Part shown: piece after piece, positions 36,101 to 47,885 of the stretch
Layout of the letters: every line of letters starts with the position of its first letter
Numbering within the stretch: position 1 is the stretch's first letter
Source: Asterias rubens
Lineage: Eukaryota > Echinodermata > Asteroidea > Forcipulatida > Asteriidae
Assembly: GCF_902459465.1 (NCBI RefSeq)
Contig: NC_047082.1
Location: forward strand, 9,217,407-9,281,406
DNA length: 64,000 nucleotides
Direction of reading: 5' to 3'
Program-made: the position numbers and the translations under genes
Notes under the pieces: model-generated
Databases searched by the model: none
What the model was told of the DNA's origin: nothing
Seen by the model: only the letters and a program-made list of their open reading frames with translations

Positions 36101-39100
36101 GAGGGGGGGGGGGGGGGAGAGAGAGACCACAGGAAGGGGAAAGTCAATAAGGTCCGAGAACGAAACTTTGAAGTTTCCTTTGATGATTGCCGTGTTGATC
36201 CCTTCGACCACCGTGTGCTTTATGCAAGGGAAACTTTTTGGTATGTACACACACTGACAGTGACTCCAGAGCCTAATTTTCATATTGAGCTGCCTGGTCT
36301 GCAAAAAACGTAGCTATCATAAAAAGGACCAGCAGCCAAAATACCATTTCACATGTGTCCCCTGTGACTGGTTTCAGGCAAAATTTGGCTGTGCATAAAA
36401 CTGTTAAGCACCTTTTGCTACTGCAGCTTAATGAAATTTGGCCTAGATCTCACTGTCTAAAATTGCCAATAAATAATTGGCCCCCACTGCTCCTTTTCGA
36501 GCAAGCTTTGTCACTTTAATTAAACTGCACAATATCCCCTCTACTCTCGAATCAAGCTCGGCTAAGGGTTTTAAATTTCTCCATGAAGACTGGAAAAGCA
36601 AGACTGTGCAAAGTCAAGAAATATCAGTACCTGAAATGATGAGAAGACGTTAGTCTTTCCTTCGAGTATCGCCCAGGGCAGTGGCGAGTTCAGGTCATCG
36701 ACCATACTGAAAAACGGCTGCTCGTCATGACCGGCAGCCTCTCGCGAGACACTCCGGGTTCGGATTCGTAGAAGGCTGTCGTCGTCTTCTGTTTTGAAGT
36801 GTCTGAACTGGAGACTAAGTAGCGACGGAACTTTGACCTCGTAGATAGGTGAGATGAGCCGAGAAAGACTACCAGGAGGTAGGGTTGTACCGTTTCTGCA
36901 GGCACAGATGTAGTTATCTGTTAAAGAAGAACGAACCAGTCATTTTTTAATAACAGGAAAAGATGCAGACTGTTTTGAATATTTGGTAAAATAAACTCGT
37001 AGGATTTTAAACTTTGATGGGGACGTGTACATTATAATTATTACATTCTTGAACAAAAGTTTGTATGATTTAAAACTCGTTCACAACCCACAAAGTTTAT
37101 TGTTATTCAAAACAGGCGGGAGATCCTGTTGCTTGATTGAACTTCTTGTGCTCGTTTTGTTCTTGGTGCGCTGGGTGTGTACTGGGGGGGGGGGGGTAGT
37201 GGTGGTGGTGGTGGGGGGGGGGGGGGGGTAAGGGAGTAAGCTCGAGATTATATTTTGGGAGTTTCGATCTGTACATTCCTTATAAGTGCACGAGTAGAGA
37301 GGCAAGGATAGTGACACATACTTTCTGCTGGAGCCTGGTTTTCCCGGGTATCGTCAACCTCTAAGGACCAATCGAAATCGTCCGTCACGTCTTGTGTGTA
37401 GCCGCAAAGCCCACCCTGGAACTGGCATGTTATGGTCTCTGCAAAGGATAAAATTAAGAAGGTGGGAATATTATCATTAAGAAGCTTGGTAAAGAATTGT
37501 GGAAACTCTTGTTTCTTCTTGAATTATTTTTGTGAGCTTAATTTATTTTTGGTCTCTTTAAACCTACCTCCCATAACAATAATAAGTGTTGTACTGTAAT
37601 ACTTGTTGGTAACTTCAATGGAGAATATCCACATACACCTTTTCACAACCATTGCGCAAGCGCTAACTGTCGAATGAGGTGCATGCTGGTATAGCTATGG
37701 ATCTAACTTGAGTACTAGCTAGACCAGCATGCACCTCATGCAACGCCTGTACATCACGCGTACCGAGTATTTTGCGATAAGGTCTATTTTGGAATGACAT
37801 AGATCTACACTGCTTCCCTTACTGAAGATTTAACCAAGGTTTGTGCTAAACCAGCTTTACAAAAAGGCTCATTAATGACACCATTGGATTGAACATGAGA
37901 TCATGTTTGACTTAAAAATAATGCTGCGAGAGCCATTAATAGACTATAGGTCTCCCAATGGGATTAAAATAAATCAATAACTTCAAATATGGATAAGTTC
38001 TTATGGTTAATCCATAAGCCAAAGGGGGTAAAACCGCCCTCTTCCGTCTATCCTTGGATCGGCTTATGCCATTAGATTTGAACCAATGATATAGGCTAGG
38101 TTGTCACGTCTTTGGGTCATAAACAATTTCGGCTGTCGTTTAAGGAGACCTTTAAAATGAAAAAAATATAGGGTGCAGTAAGGAAGCCCTTGATCGATGG
38201 ATAATATCATATAAGACATGAGCGCTAAGAAGATGGATCACCCGCTCTTTAAGATAAAGTCACTGAGTCCAGTAACAGTCTTCAAGTATTACAACATGAT
38301 TAAAGGCACTGGAAACCCTTGGTTTATGTCAAAGACCAGTATTAGTACTTGATGTAGGCCTATTAACAACATTTGCATAAAATAACAAATCTGTGAAAAC
38401 TTGGGCTTAATTGGTCATCGAAGTTGCAAGAGAGTAATGAAAGAAGAAAAAAAAACCTTGTTGCACACAAAAGTCATGTATGTGCTTTCAGATGGCCAAT
38501 GAAAAGCTTCAGGCTTGAAGTCTTTTAATATTTGAGTGATAAATTATCTCTTTCTCAAAAACTACTTTACTTCAGAGGGAGCCATTACTCACAATGTTCA
38601 TCGTCGCTCGTTTTGAAGTAAGTTTTTTATGCCAACAATTATGAGTAATTACCCAGAACCAACAGTTTTTGAACTTGGTTCCTGTTAAAGACAGTGCAAA
38701 TATCGAGTTTATTTGGATATTTTTTGGGGAACCAAGTTAATGTGTTCACGTTGACATTCTTTTAACATTAAAACAGAACCTCGCTCAATCACAGTGAATA
38801 TAAATTCAACCACGTAATCCTAGATGATTAGGTACTATTTTGGGGAAAATATTATTATTCTCAACCATACCTCACAGTTTCTCTTTTTGTTTTGCAGCAT
38901 TTTAGCAAGTAACAGGTTTTATATCATGGGAAACTTTGCTTGCTCGCCAGGGGATTTCAGATTTAAAGGCTTCTAACAAAACGTCTTGGGATCCTACACA
39001 GATCGATTGCATCTTACATGAGTGAGTAAGATTTTCATATATATGAAGCGGAATCAACCAGGGAGCATAAATAAATCCAGACTTCTTTAAATAGCCGGCA

Positions 39101-42100
39101 TTGTTTTTACAAAAATAGAACCTGAATGTATTTTCTAGAGACAATTGGAAACAACCTGTGATGAGACCTAAAGTAGTGGAAAACCCCTGGATCCATATAG
39201 ATTAGATTCTGTGGTTGAGTTTATAATTGACGTTTTGTTATACAACGCAGTCAATCAACATTCCCTTATTTATGACAATATGTAATAGAATAGTTTGTTT
39301 TTGTATAAATTGTGTAGGTTCTGGAAAGAACCGGTGGTTGAAAACTCGACGTTTCGATCAATATGCTCTGACCGCTTTCAGGAGAAGGTCGTTGAATTAA
39401 ATTTAATCTTTAGAATTATTCATTTGTAAATAATATTGGTGAAACAAATCTGATGTCGAGAATATTGAGACTCCCAAAAAGAAAAACAAACAAACTGGAA
39501 CATTTTCGGAGAGTTCTGTTTCGAGGAATGATGCATCAAATACAAATCTTCAACATCAACATGTGTATGCAATTATTTCTAGCTATATTTTGAAGTGACA
39601 ACACACTGCATCTATTCCATTGAGTTCAAGTGTTTCTTGTTCATCTTCTTCTTCTTTTTGAGAAACTGTCGACGTCCAAACATAGCCACCGTAGTTTTAG
39701 GGTAACAGCTCGATCAGTGTTTCTTCTCCTGCATGGTACAAATCTTGTACATTTTGTAAGTTTCCTGTAAAGCAGGAAGATGATTAAGCCGTCTTCCGTC
39801 AACCCCACAGCTGCAAGACGCAGTAACAGAGATCCGATATGAGGAATGTAGGGACGAGGGGGTGGAGGTGTAGGGGGGGGGGGGGAGGGTGACTCTCAGT
39901 TGGGTCAAAGGTTACGGCAGGGGTTTGCACATAGTCATGACTTTTATGTTATGTGCAAAAACTGTATCTCTTTTTATAATGCAGTTAGGCCCTTGCCCCT
40001 TGGCAAAACAACCTAACTCTAACAAACATTTTTGAGACGAGCAAAAACATAGACAAGCGGTTTAAGTGTAGCATGAAGCCGATATACACCTATAACATGT
40101 TTATTCGCATCAAAACTTAGTATGCTTTTGAATCTTAGGAAAAAAACAGAAAGAAAAAAAATATATCACTTTACCGGAAATTACCTTCTAAACAAGAAAC
40201 CAACATTTCAAAGAAAGCCTGTTTTTTCATGGAGGGGGCAGTGAACAAACAAATTCTTTTCTGCATTTTGGACATGCATCAATACATGTCTCGAACTAAA
40301 AGTCATTAGATAAAAAATGTCAGCTAAACGAAAGCCATCATAAGAACACGATGTTTAAAACTGGAACATGTGTTATAGGGACTTGTAATATTGAGCTAGG
40401 ATCACGAGGGCGTTAATCATAAAAGCTGCAACCATCGATTTACGAATCATGTCAGATATTAAACTTGAGTTGATCACGATGCACTCTTTAACATTTCTTT
40501 CTAGTTTCCGGACAGATAATTTTCAATTTATCGTGATCGCATCTTTCCGCTCTCGTTTGTACAACACCAAGAACATCAAATCAGGGAAGATCATATTTCT
40601 GAAAAGAGTGATTCGAATCGATCTGCGGAGATATCAGCTGCTACCTCTTGTGAGTCGGGTTACTGGAGTCGAATAAGACGTAGCCTGGGTCGCCAATCTT
40701 CTTGCTCATCGACTGCCAACCATTTAAAGAAAAAAAAATAAACGCACTCCCTCTTCGAGAAGCCCTGGGGTAGTAATGGTTACAGTCTGTCCACGACGTC
40801 TGAGCTCCCTACATATTGGACATTCGATATTGATTGATAAGTTATCCATGGGATCCAGTATTCATTGGCAGAATATTCAGAGAGACAGTTTCAAACAAAA
40901 GTTGCTTTGCGTGCGTTTCATTTGTACTCACTTATGTAGCACAAAAAAACACATTATAACTGTAGTATCACTATAAGTCAAAACACCGACACACATTATA
41001 CAAATCTATGCATCGAACCAATCCGAATGTCATCAGCCTGACAGACAGCATTTACGTCAATCAATCAATCACCAGATTTCCACATTTCAGACAAGGGGTA
41101 AAAGAGGAAACCCCTAAGATACGACACGTCTTCTGTGTCCGATTCAGCGCCGTAGTAAAACCTCCTTATAAAACACTTCTGGTGTCGCGGTTTTGAGGCA
41201 CATCATCAACTATTATATCATTCATCTTGACAACTGGCCCTGACATCTTGGAGGAATTCACCAATTATAATAATTCAACTCACCCCAATTTGCAATCGAG
41301 TTAAGGTCCGGACTACTAGTGTCACATGCCTGTTGTTTTTAATGGACGTTTTACTTCACAGGTCAGTAAAACCAAGCCGAACCATCTCGACTGATCTAGT
41401 TATCTGTTTCACACCAAATGCATCAGTTCCAGTGTCTGTATTAACGCAAATTATTTAAAGTGACGTCATATAGAATATTGGTACCTCTTGTTCACATAGG
41501 GACTCGCGTGTTCGGCTGATCTGCGATCACGGAAAATAAAAATGGCCGTCACTCCATTACAAAATGTTGTTTATTATTGGTAATTACACAGTAGATATTT
41601 AATTTTGTTAGTCAATCAGCATCTGGACGTACATATCACAAACCGTCTATAAGTAGGGTCCGAATCGGCGGTTCTGGCTGTGGCTCCGGCTTCATCGCTG
41701 CGTCATTGTTGAAGTACAGGACATCCTAGCAACACTCATAGCCGTAGCCGCTAATTCCAATACGGCTTCACTTGTCAGACATCATATCGACAGAAAACAA
41801 TAACCACTTGAGGTGGCGTGACACTCCGAACTCACTTGGAATGGATCCGAAGTCAAACATCATCGGTCGGATGTTTAATGTTGTCACAGCTCGGTGGCTT
41901 ATCGTGTACAAACCCCTAAGGTTACACCCTTTCTCTTTGATGGGTAACATTTTTTCTTCGCAATGGTTATAATGTGCTTAAAACAGTAACGTGATATCTT
42001 ATCGGGTGTGTACCTGGTCGAGGGACTCCCGAATATCAAGATAATTTGACAGTTATGCATCGTACCGTGATCCGAAATAGATTATTGGTTTAACTATGAA

Positions 42101-45100
42101 AGAAGAAGAAAAAAACCTTGTCACACGAAGTTGTGTGCTTTCAGATGATTGATTTCGGGACCTCAAAATCTAATTCGGAGTTCTCGAAATCAAATTCGTG
42201 GAAAATTACTTCTTTCTCGATAACTAAAATAGCCGTTTCTCACAATGTTTTGTACTACCAACCTCTCCCGATCCCCATCACTCTTACCAAGGTTTTAGGC
42301 TCATAATTATTTTGAGTAATTACCAATAGTGTCCACAGCCTTAGTTTCAGTCATACAGAGCTGAATTGTCAGAATGTGTTCATTCCTGAATATATGTTGG
42401 TGATTACTTTTCATTAATTCCGAAAATTGCTCAAAAATTTTCACATTAAAGAGTATGTCAATAATTTTTACAAACACCGATTTGCAAAATTTTGCATTTT
42501 TTTCAAACAGAAAGGTGACGATTGTACAGACAATATCCTTCACGAACCAAATAATCATTAAATCACATTCTAAAACTGCTCATTTGTCCAATTAAGTATT
42601 TAATTCCATTTTAGTGACTCAAACAGAGAGCGAAAGTTACTTGCCAGAACGAACATATAGTCTAACACTTTTAAATTATTGTTTAAAAATATTCAGTAAT
42701 TTCCAATAATTTCCATATTTACTTAGGTCTCAAGATTGAGGTAAATAATATAACTAGTATAGCTAAATCAACGTCCAATAAAATATTCAAACTGGTTGAC
42801 AAAATATGAGACTATACTTAGAATATCTTACGAGAATTTGTCAAACTCCATTAAGGATGTTAAATCAACTCAAATTACCAATTGCAGTATAATACAACGC
42901 AAGACAAGTTCTCAAAGAATATCTACCCAGCTAGATAGATACACATAACTCTAATATAAAAATAGACCCATTTTAATTGGCCACACACATTCTTATAATT
43001 GTTGATGGTTGTCTTTTGTGATGTTTCCCTTGACCGGTTGAGAATGATCGTTCAACTGGAAACAGGTGCATCCCAAGGACAATGTCAGTAATTGATGGTG
43101 TATAAACAAAGCAATCCAAGCAGATTAAGTAACCATTTAGCTGACGTGTTGTTGCACACTTGAAATCTCCAACAATCGAACAATGTCATTCATCTTTAGT
43201 TCTATCCCCAAGGTACGAATCCGTCTTTGATGAGCAACGCAAAACACTTCGTTGCTCCCAAACACCTGTACGCCTAAAGTAACCCTTTATCCAAATTTGC
43301 ACAGGTTTTGAGGGCGTTAGCCACACCAGTGCCAGGTATCATTACATTCCGACTTTAAAAAATCAAGATGAGTTGAAGAAAGTGGCTGCAACGTCAGGGC
43401 AAACTAAAATATTATATTCAATATCACTAACTCACTTCTCTTCACGACAAAGAATTGCAACTTCTATGTTGAAGGAAGAGGTTTACGTTTGGAAATTGTC
43501 GAATACCGGTATATTTACTTGGTGTAATCCAAACATGAAATAAGAAACCTGTGCAAATTTGGGCTCAACCGGTGATCGAGGATGCAAGAAAACAATGAAA
43601 GAAATAGCTACCTTTTTTAAAGAACATGTTTTTCACAGACGCCTGTGAAAGGCTTCATGCTTATAATATAAAGCCTTCCTCAGACTCAATTTTTTTAATA
43701 GAAATTACCTTTTTTTAAGACGATTTACTTAAAAGTGTGTCCTTTCTAACAATGTTTTAAAATATCAACAGCTCTCTAGTGCTCTTTCCCGAATTATTTG
43801 TTTATGGTCAATAATTTGGGAAGTAATTACTTAAGGTTTACCCTCCCTTTAAAAGATGAACTCAAGTGGAACTAGCGGGAAAAAATACACGAATTTCTGG
43901 CACAGGAACTGTACATTTGCAACATAATTAGCGTTTTCAGTGCCTCTTTAAAACGCCGATGTTGGTTTCCTGTCTCTACCTGACATCAACTCGCAAGAGG
44001 AATTAAGAAGATTTGAGCAAATTACAAGTTGCACTTATGGGAGCTACAAAGCACTATTTCTGCCATTTACTCTTCAAACTTAAAGTAGTGATTGACAACA
44101 ATGACAACTTACCACATCACGAATGCAGTTTTTACAAATCTGTGTGACTAAGATGAAACAACCAATGACTTCCGGTCTGTCTATGTCATAATTACGGTTG
44201 TAATGAGGTAAACTGAGGTCCGTGGCTAGACTTATAGTCAGTGGTCAAAACCCAGTCGTCTCTGCGTTCAATGTAAGCACAAATTGACACTTATTGTTAT
44301 TGACCTGACGGGGTCAATGGGTCGGCGCCAGACTGCGAGAAATAATGGCATCATCATCAGGAAATCAAAGATTATATTGTTGACCGATTTGTTTTCTCAA
44401 TAAGTCTTGTATCTAACTATGAATTCATTTATGTTTGACAATTTAATCCAATACTGGCAAATTAATCAACACTTCACTTGCTTTATACCGTCCATTGAAG
44501 ATTAAAAACAAACCAATAAAAGGTCAAGTATTTTGGAGTTAGTCTTTATGCCTAAACGTAATCGTTGCACAATTACAATAGACCTACAGAAAGTTTTAGT
44601 TGTCACTCCCAGATTTACAAATCAGTACTGAGCTAGCTTTCTAAAGCGTTATACATGTAAATAATTGTCAGGTGTAGCACTGTGACTGTCAATACTGTGT
44701 TACTTCTCACACAAGAAGTGCAAAGATATTTATTCTTTTATGACCTTTTCGAAACGACGGCTTTGGCTTTTAAGCTCCGATCAGGTATTCAGAAATTGAA
44801 AACAGGGTTTTTAATCTAGACTACATTATTATGAAGAATGTATATTCTTTGTCAACAAGCTATTATTTTGTGATAGCGTAGGCCGCCTATACACAGTTTG
44901 AAATCCAAACCAATTTCCTGTTTGTGATGACACACTGTTTGTGATGGTCAACTGCTCATCAGGTCATTGTGTGACAATTTAGTCGTGTTTGGATGATCAA
45001 GGGCCGAGTTCAAGACTGATCTGAACTGTTAATCATTATTAATTTCTAAGCAATTGTATTACAACAAATAATATCTTGATATGGTGATACTGACAAGTCA

Positions 45101-45429
45101 TCTTACAGGCGGAGTATACATTTTTGACCCATTTTTAAGTAGATGTAAACGAAATTTGTTGAGACATCGCCGAAAAATTTGTGCGAATAATGTTCACACA
45201 GAATTACACAGTCTCAAAAAACATTACTGACAGTTATGGCATATCAGATTCATCTTTTATACATATATTCACTGAAAACGCTTAACCAAGGTATATTCGT
45301 GGTAACGCAGTTTTGACAGTCAATTATAGTTGTATACTATATTTGTAATAACCCACCTCTGTTGAACCCAATCACATCCCAGTTAAGCGCCAACACACCA
45401 ATAAACAACTTCATTAACTTCGTATTCAT
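32547..45429 (-). CDS. MAM-domain type I receptor with ITIM-like tail, seven-exon model
   Basis: Reverse-strand exons 45357-45429, 37322-37438, 36631-36917, 35753-35861, 35083-35283, 33304-33424 and 32547-33141 join in frame to 500 residues. The signal peptide (1 to about 20) is followed by a MAM domain (about 29-185), recognised by C-QFQGGLCGYTQ..DDFDW at its start, LISPIY..LSLQFRHF in the middle and the end motif VAVDDVIVKLY. MAM domains mediate cell-cell or homophilic contacts. A Thr/Pro stalk (about 186-262), a helix (about 270-293) and the stop-transfer run TRRKRRYRR follow. The 197-residue tail contains SIYAEI (Tyr376), an ITIM-pattern motif, and other tyrosines (DYEEI, IIYEK, LSYYT). 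No enzyme domain is present. The MAM cysteine spacing is unusual (CAC at about 68-70). A second possible first exon is at 49362-49458. Confidence 0.8.
33304..33424 (-). CDS. Transmembrane exon of the MAM receptor
   Basis: Acceptor CCAATCACTTGTAG behind a pyrimidine-rich tract, donor GTATGT. 121 bases, phase 1 in and phase 2 out. Helix then LTRRKRR. Confidence 0.87.
33658..34007 (-). mobile_element. F1 element, full copy abutting the next
   Basis: Left end TTAAAGGAACTAACACTATT, right end CCAGTGCCTTTAA. Its right TTAA is also the left TTAA of the next copy. It lies in the intron between stalk and transmembrane exons of the MAM receptor. Confidence 0.82.
34004..34394 (-). mobile_element. F1 element, full copy abutting the previous
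   Basis: TTAAAGGCAGTGGACACTAT to ATAGTGTCCACTGTCTTTAA, in the same orientation as its neighbour. Confidence 0.87.
34749..34821 (-). repeat. tRNA-Lys-like sequence (SINE head or tRNA pseudogene)
   Basis: The reverse strand folds as a 73-base cloverleaf: box A TAGCTCAGTTGG, box B GGTTCGAATCC, acceptor stem six of seven pairs. The anticodon position reads CTT (Lys), but base 33 is C instead of U and the anticodon and T stems each have a mismatch. I therefore prefer a degenerate copy or SINE head over an active gene. Confidence 0.6.
35083..35283 (-). CDS. Stalk exon of the MAM receptor
   Basis: Acceptor GTATTTTAACAG, donor GTAGGT, 201 bases, phase 1-1. It encodes 66 residues rich in Pro, Thr and Ser (QPPPTQRTGTPTPVTTM). 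Confidence 0.8.
35410..35510. repeat. Repeat family F8, fuller copy
   Basis: TCTACTCCGCGGTAGAAATA, then AAGTTCTCAATAGA, then CTACCCAGCAAGTAG. It lies in the intron upstream of the stalk exon. Confidence 0.55.
35753..35861 (-). CDS. MAM domain C-terminal exon
   Basis: Acceptor TTTAACCTACAG, donor GTAAGA, 109 bases, phase 0 in and 1 out. It encodes the MAM closing strands (LVIEAELGIS and RVAVDDVIVKLY). Confidence 0.85.
36097..36124. repeat. G-run and GA repeat
   Basis: A run of about 18 G (36101-36118) and then GAGAGAGA, in a MAM receptor intron. Confidence 0.85.
36631..36917 (-). CDS. MAM domain central exon
   Basis: Acceptor TTCTTTAACAG, donor GTACTG, 287 bases, phase 1 in and 0 out. It encodes ICACRNGTT, then the SRLISPIYEVKV and LSLQFRHFKTEDDS strands of a MAM fold. 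Confidence 0.85.
37183..37228. repeat. G-rich tract
   Basis: Two G-runs of ten or more separated by TAGTGGTGGTGGTGG, about 100 bases from a MAM exon. Confidence 0.85.
37322..37438 (-). CDS. MAM domain N-terminal exon
   Basis: Acceptor ATCCTTTGCAG, donor GTATGT, 117 bases, phase 1-1. It encodes the diagnostic opening CQFQGGLCGYTQDVTDDFDW. Confidence 0.88.
37674..37739. repeat. Inverted repeat with 17-base perfect arms
   Basis: ATGAGGTGCATGCTGGT at 37674-37690 and its exact inverse at 37723-37739, around a 32-base spacer. Confidence 0.9.
38300..38660 (+). mobile_element. F1 element, diverged copy
   Basis: TTAAAGGCACTGGAAACCCT opens it and the inner landmarks are clear. The right end is eroded. 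Confidence 0.65.
39330..39395. repeat. CGAAACGT-type repeat
   Basis: The reverse strand reads CCTGAAAGCGGTCAGAGC, then GATCGAAACGTCGAG, as in the motif set described at 7481. Confidence 0.5.
42090..42343 (+). mobile_element. F1 element, 5'-truncated
   Basis: The right half only, ending ATAGTGTCCACAGCCTTAG. Confidence 0.7.
42893..42950. repeat. Repeat family F8, fragment 4
   Basis: GCAAGACAAGTTCTCAAAGA and CTACCCAGCTAGATAG. Confidence 0.5.
43471..43852 (+). mobile_element. F3 TTAA element, decayed copy 2
   Basis: AGGTTTACGTTTGGAAATTG near the left and GGTTTACCCTCCCTTTAA at the right. The interior aligns with 25911-26305. Confidence 0.65.
45357..45429 (-). CDS. Signal-peptide exon of the MAM receptor (nearer candidate)
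   Basis: ATG at 45429 (complement), donor GTGGGT at 45351-45356. It encodes 24 residues with a clean signal core (KLMKLFIGVLALNWDVIG) and ends in phase 1, matching the MAM N-terminal exon (Glu at the join). An acceptor-like GTAATTACAG lies seven bases before the ATG, so a noncoding exon may precede it. Confidence 0.65.
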
Positions 45430-45969
45430 CGTTTCCTGTAATTACCTTTGCACTACTTTTTATTTTCCTAGCGGAACACGCTTATAACAACAAAGATGAC
45501 TGTATTCCTCCATGATTATAGGATCTTTATTAACTGTACTATCTCGGAGTGAACTGGTCTCAACGTTTCGACTGTAACTTGCTCCAGTCATCCTCATGAG
45601 AAAAGATGTTGTTGTTGTGCTACGCAGGGATCGAAAGAGCCCTTCGAAGGTAGAGCTGATCGCCTAACCGGAAGTTGTGATTCAACACGAGTCACATAAC
45701 CCTGGTAATTTTAACCCCTATCCCACCCCTATGGAGCTCGTTTAAAGGGGAAAGACAATTCTTGTCTGGTATGCTTTGTTCACAACAACAACAACAGCAT
45801 TAAGAAAGTGAAACACTTTAACATAAGTAATAAGTACATAAAATAAAAAGGGAGATAACACAACCTCACCAAAACGTCTTCGCATACGGAACTGAACTCG
45901 TCAAAAATCTTAAGATTAATCCTAAAGTTAGGTAGAGTTTGTTACAAACCGACGGCAGGTCACCTGCAG

Positions 45970-46180
45970 CAAGGAGGTTTGAAAACGGGGGCATGCAAAA
46001 CAACCATCTGGACTCCAAGAAACCGGACAAGAAAGAGAGGGCGACTAAACAGAAGATGGAGAGATGAACTAAGTACATATAAGGGCATTTCTTGGCAACA
46101 GACAGCGCAGGATAGAGTGAGATGGAGAATTTGTAAAGAGGCTTTCCTCCTGCTTGCAACCTTGCTGTCCTCGAAATAAG
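45970..46180 (+). mobile_element. Non-LTR retrotransposon 3' end fragment
   Basis: The translation contains RKRGRLNRRWRDEL, then GISWQQTAQDRVRWRICKEA, the conserved C-terminal tail that follows the reverse transcriptase in many RTE- and Jockey-like elements (W-x-R-W-x-D, then W-x-x-x-A-x-D-R-x-x-W). No reverse transcriptase domain remains. It ends near a small direct repeat of TCCTCGAAATAAGGA (46167-46198). The open frame on the opposite strand is a shadow. Confidence 0.72.
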
Positions 46181-47339
46181 GAATCCTCGAAATAAGGACA
46201 TACTTTCAATCAATTTACTTTGAAATCTGTAATTATGACCCACTGTATACACATTCATCTAGGCCACGCTGATACGAACCACCGATGAATCCAGGTTTAA
46301 ATCTTTTACGATGCTAAGAGAAGTTGTCATAACCTTTCCACTATCGAGATCTTGTTTATATTGGGTTTCAAGCTAATCGAATTTTTAAGGTAGCACGCCA
46401 ACTATTTTGTTTTCTCGAATTTACGGTAAATATCGACGAAATGAACTCCTCACCCCGGGTGCTGCAACATGGACAACACCAGCTACCATTAATTCAGTAG
46501 GAATTTTGGCAACTTAGAAGTATTGATCGAAACATAAGTTAGAATAAAGGGAATTAAACAAATATTAAAACAGGTTGCTGAATTTTCATCTGTGTTCGAG
46601 AAAACCAAAATGAATCGTATGCAAACCACCACCACCGGCCACCCCCCCCCCCCCAAAAAAAAAAAGCAAAATCCACGCCTGAAAGTCGTATTTATTTTTG
46701 AGGGGGGGGGGGGGGGAGGGGATATTCAATTATTGTTGCACGTTTCATATTTGCAGAAAATTTAAGCACAAATAAAAAGTAAATAATGACGATTGCAGGA
46801 GACAACGTAAAGGCGGCTGGATTCACAAATGAAAAACAAACAAAGGTGAACAATTTGCCCATTTTGGTGAATAAACATCTTCTGAGAGAGTAGCTCCTCT
46901 AAATGCGAGGGACCTGCATGAGAAGGGTTTAAGATAACCAGATGACAAATCCAAAAGCTTAATTTGATATAACAGTCAAATGGGAATTCAAAATCCCTGG
47001 AGATCTTGATTTGACAGTTTTTGTTTATTCGTGTAGCCGCATACAGCGGTGTTTTTTCACCTCTCAGTAGACTCTCCTATATTATTACGTGCATCATCCG
47101 AAAACAGTGGTGTATACATTAACCACTCTAATAGATGCTCTACCACACGAGCCACCAGTGGACCCAGAAATTCACTTAGTCTGTCACTCCAGACGTTTTT
47201 TTACGAAGGCAGGAGATGTTTTGGAAGAGCGTGCATTCAGAGACTAATTCTCAATCTGTAATATTAGGCATGCTTGATGCTTTTCTAAAGCGACTCTTCA
47301 TCGTGTCCTCCGGCTAGACAGTTGAGAAGATATAGAGAG

Positions 47340-47636
47340 TTAAAGGCACTGGACGCTATTGGTAATTACTAAAAACAATGTTTACTTGGCTATTAGCAGT
47401 GGGGAGCTGCTGATAGTACAACACATTGAAAGAAACGGCTCCCTCTGAAGTAACGTAGTTTTCAGAAAGAGGTTTTATAATAGGCATACAAATTTGTGGA
47501 ACCAGGGTTGTTTTTATTGCATTACTCTCTTGCAACATCGATGACAAAATGAGTAAACAATTTCACAGGTTTATTATTTTATGCATGTTTGAGTATACTG
47601 GTCTTTGACAGTAACCAAACGTGTCCAGTGCCTTAA
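47340..47636 (-). mobile_element. F1 element, shortened copy
   Basis: TTAAAGGCACTGGACGCTAT to CGTGTCCAGTGCCTTAA, with the central palindrome deleted. Confidence 0.8.
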
Positions 47637-47803
47637 ATAATGAATCTATAGGGTGTTTATGAGCATGGAGGCGGCAAACGTATCATCACTGCCGTCTTGA
47701 GAATCAAATCAACCGCATCTTCCCAATGTCTCGAGTCGGCAATGGAATATTCATTTTGAGGCTATCGATTTCTCTTGACAGGTTAAACAATCCATTGAGC
47801 ATC

Positions 47804-47885
47804 TTAAAGGTACTGAACATGTTTGGTTATTGTCACTTGGTGTATCAAATAAGAGTCTTCTCTCACTTGGTGCATTGAAGACATT
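47804..47885 (+). mobile_element. F1/F3-like end fragment
   Basis: TTAAAGGTACTGAACATGTT followed by CACTTGGTGTATC; the rest is lost. Confidence 0.5.

Larger units (their letters stand above)
37439..45356 (-). other. Intron 1 of the MAM receptor (for the 45.4 kb first exon)
   Basis: It contains an inverted repeat (37674-37739), F1 copies (38300, 42090), a CGAAACGT repeat (39335-39390), a G-run (about 39868-39884), an F8 fragment (42893-42950), F3 copy 2 (43471) and an F9 fragment (44748-44790). I see no other exon. Confidence 0.5.

Noticed and set aside
38902..39144. 80-residue reverse frame inside the MAM receptor intron
   Set aside because: No acceptor/donor pair in a compatible phase and no recognisable domain.
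45866..46258. 130-residue reverse-strand frame with hydrophobic stretches
   Set aside because: It is antisense to the retrotransposon fragment at 45970-46180.
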